Assembly: GCA_934307185.1 (NCBI GenBank)
Contig: CAKRCJ010000021.1
Coordinates: 1-15,735 of the forward strand
Direction of reading: 5' to 3'
DNA length: 15,735 nucleotides
DNA from: an uncultured Roseburia sp.
GTDB taxonomy: Bacteria; Bacillota; Clostridia; Lachnospirales; Lachnospiraceae
Both the position numbers and the translations under genes were made by a program. The notes beneath the pieces are model-generated. The model had not been told where the DNA came from and searched no databases. It saw only the letters and a program-made list of their open reading frames with translations. Below, in pieces: positions 15,566 through 15,735 of the stretch. Each line of letters begins with the position of its first letter. Within the stretch, counting starts at the first letter, position 1.

Positions 15566-15605
15566 ATATCGCCCCAGGAAGTATTATGCTATCCTGGGGC
15601 AATAT
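15566..15605 (-). other. Intergenic hairpin between binding-protein and permease genes
   Basis: A perfect 9-bp GC-rich stem (GCCCCAGGA with TCCTGGGGC) around a 12-base loop extends by five further pairs, one of them G-U, to 14 bp. No T-run follows on the transcribed strand, so it is not a standard terminator. Such hairpins after a binding-protein gene often protect the upstream mRNA and lower permease expression; that role is inferred. Confidence 0.7.
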
Positions 15606-15627
15606 ATCAATCTATCCTGCTACTTTT

Positions 15628-15735
15628 TTATTCAAGTTCTGCAAGAATTGCATTTACATCTGCTTCTGCCTGGTCTAATGCTGCCTGAATGTCATCACCA
15701 TTTGTGATAGCGGATTCATATGCTTTGTTAACAGC
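15628..15735 (-). CDS. C-terminal end of a sugar ABC transporter substrate-binding protein (partial)
   Basis: An open frame enters from the right edge and ends at TAA (15630-15628). Its 35 residues run from AVNKAYES to AEADVNAILAELE. An amphipathic, Ala- and Glu-rich final helix like this is typical of family 1 extracellular solute-binding proteins, which end with repeats such as ALDxAxxxxNxIL. Its place directly before two sugar permeases is where the binding protein normally lies. The signal peptide, lipobox and ligand site are outside the window, so the substrate is unknown. Confidence 0.8.
   Translation of the reverse strand, partial: AVNKAYESAITNGDDIQAALDQAEADVNAILAELE

Noticed and set aside
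15549..15602. Upstream extension of the MalF-like permease by 18 codons
   Set aside because: It reads through the intergenic hairpin, while AGGAGGG sits 5 bases before the ATG at 15548.

Overview
This is an AT-rich stretch in which every supportable gene lies on the minus strand, so transcription runs from high to low coordinates. Gene content suggests a Gram-positive Firmicute, most likely a gut-type Lachnospiraceae (Clostridia). The clues are an Asn-rich HtrA with an N-terminal anchor, an LCP wall-attachment protein, AGGAGG-type ribosome sites, binding-protein sugar transport without a local ATPase, and a small zinc-ribbon protein next to a glycosyltransferase. The taxonomic placement is inference from gene style; no 16S or other marker is present.

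Region A (15735 down to 9181) is an operon entering from the right edge. It holds the last 35 codons of a sugar-binding lipoprotein, two ABC permeases, a 716-residue fusion of a TIM-barrel glycosidase-like domain with two GNAT acetyltransferase-like domains, a DUF4127 protein, and a PHP-type metallo-phosphoesterase. Genes overlap or sit a few bases apart, and the operon ends at a strong intrinsic terminator (9126-9171). It looks like an uptake and processing system for an unknown glycan or amino-sugar derivative. This is the least explained part of the window.

Region B (9081 down to 7831) has its own promoter, with an inverted repeat over the -35 box. It encodes a 69-residue zinc-ribbon protein tightly coupled to a family 2 glycosyltransferase.

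Region C (7761 down to 1749) is a cell-surface polysaccharide operon behind a good sigma-A promoter. It encodes an initiating polyprenyl-phosphate sugar-1-phosphate transferase, an LCP ligase, a rhamnosyltransferase-like GT2, a GtrB/DPM1-like polyprenyl-phosphate glycosyltransferase with two C-terminal membrane helices, and a polytopic DUF6056 protein that may be a GT-C-type transferase. It ends at an intrinsic terminator. No Wzx/Wzy or Wzm/Wzt export system is in view, so the pathway is incomplete here.

Region D (about 1685 down to 73) carries htrA, a membrane-anchored S1C serine protease with PDZ domain and a long Asn/Gly/Tyr-rich cytoplasmic tail. An 11-bp-spaced direct repeat in its upstream region may be a response-regulator site. 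A short open frame follows it at the left edge.

No rRNA, tRNA, CRISPR array, insertion sequence or integrase was seen. No gene-free stretch exceeds about 210 bases.
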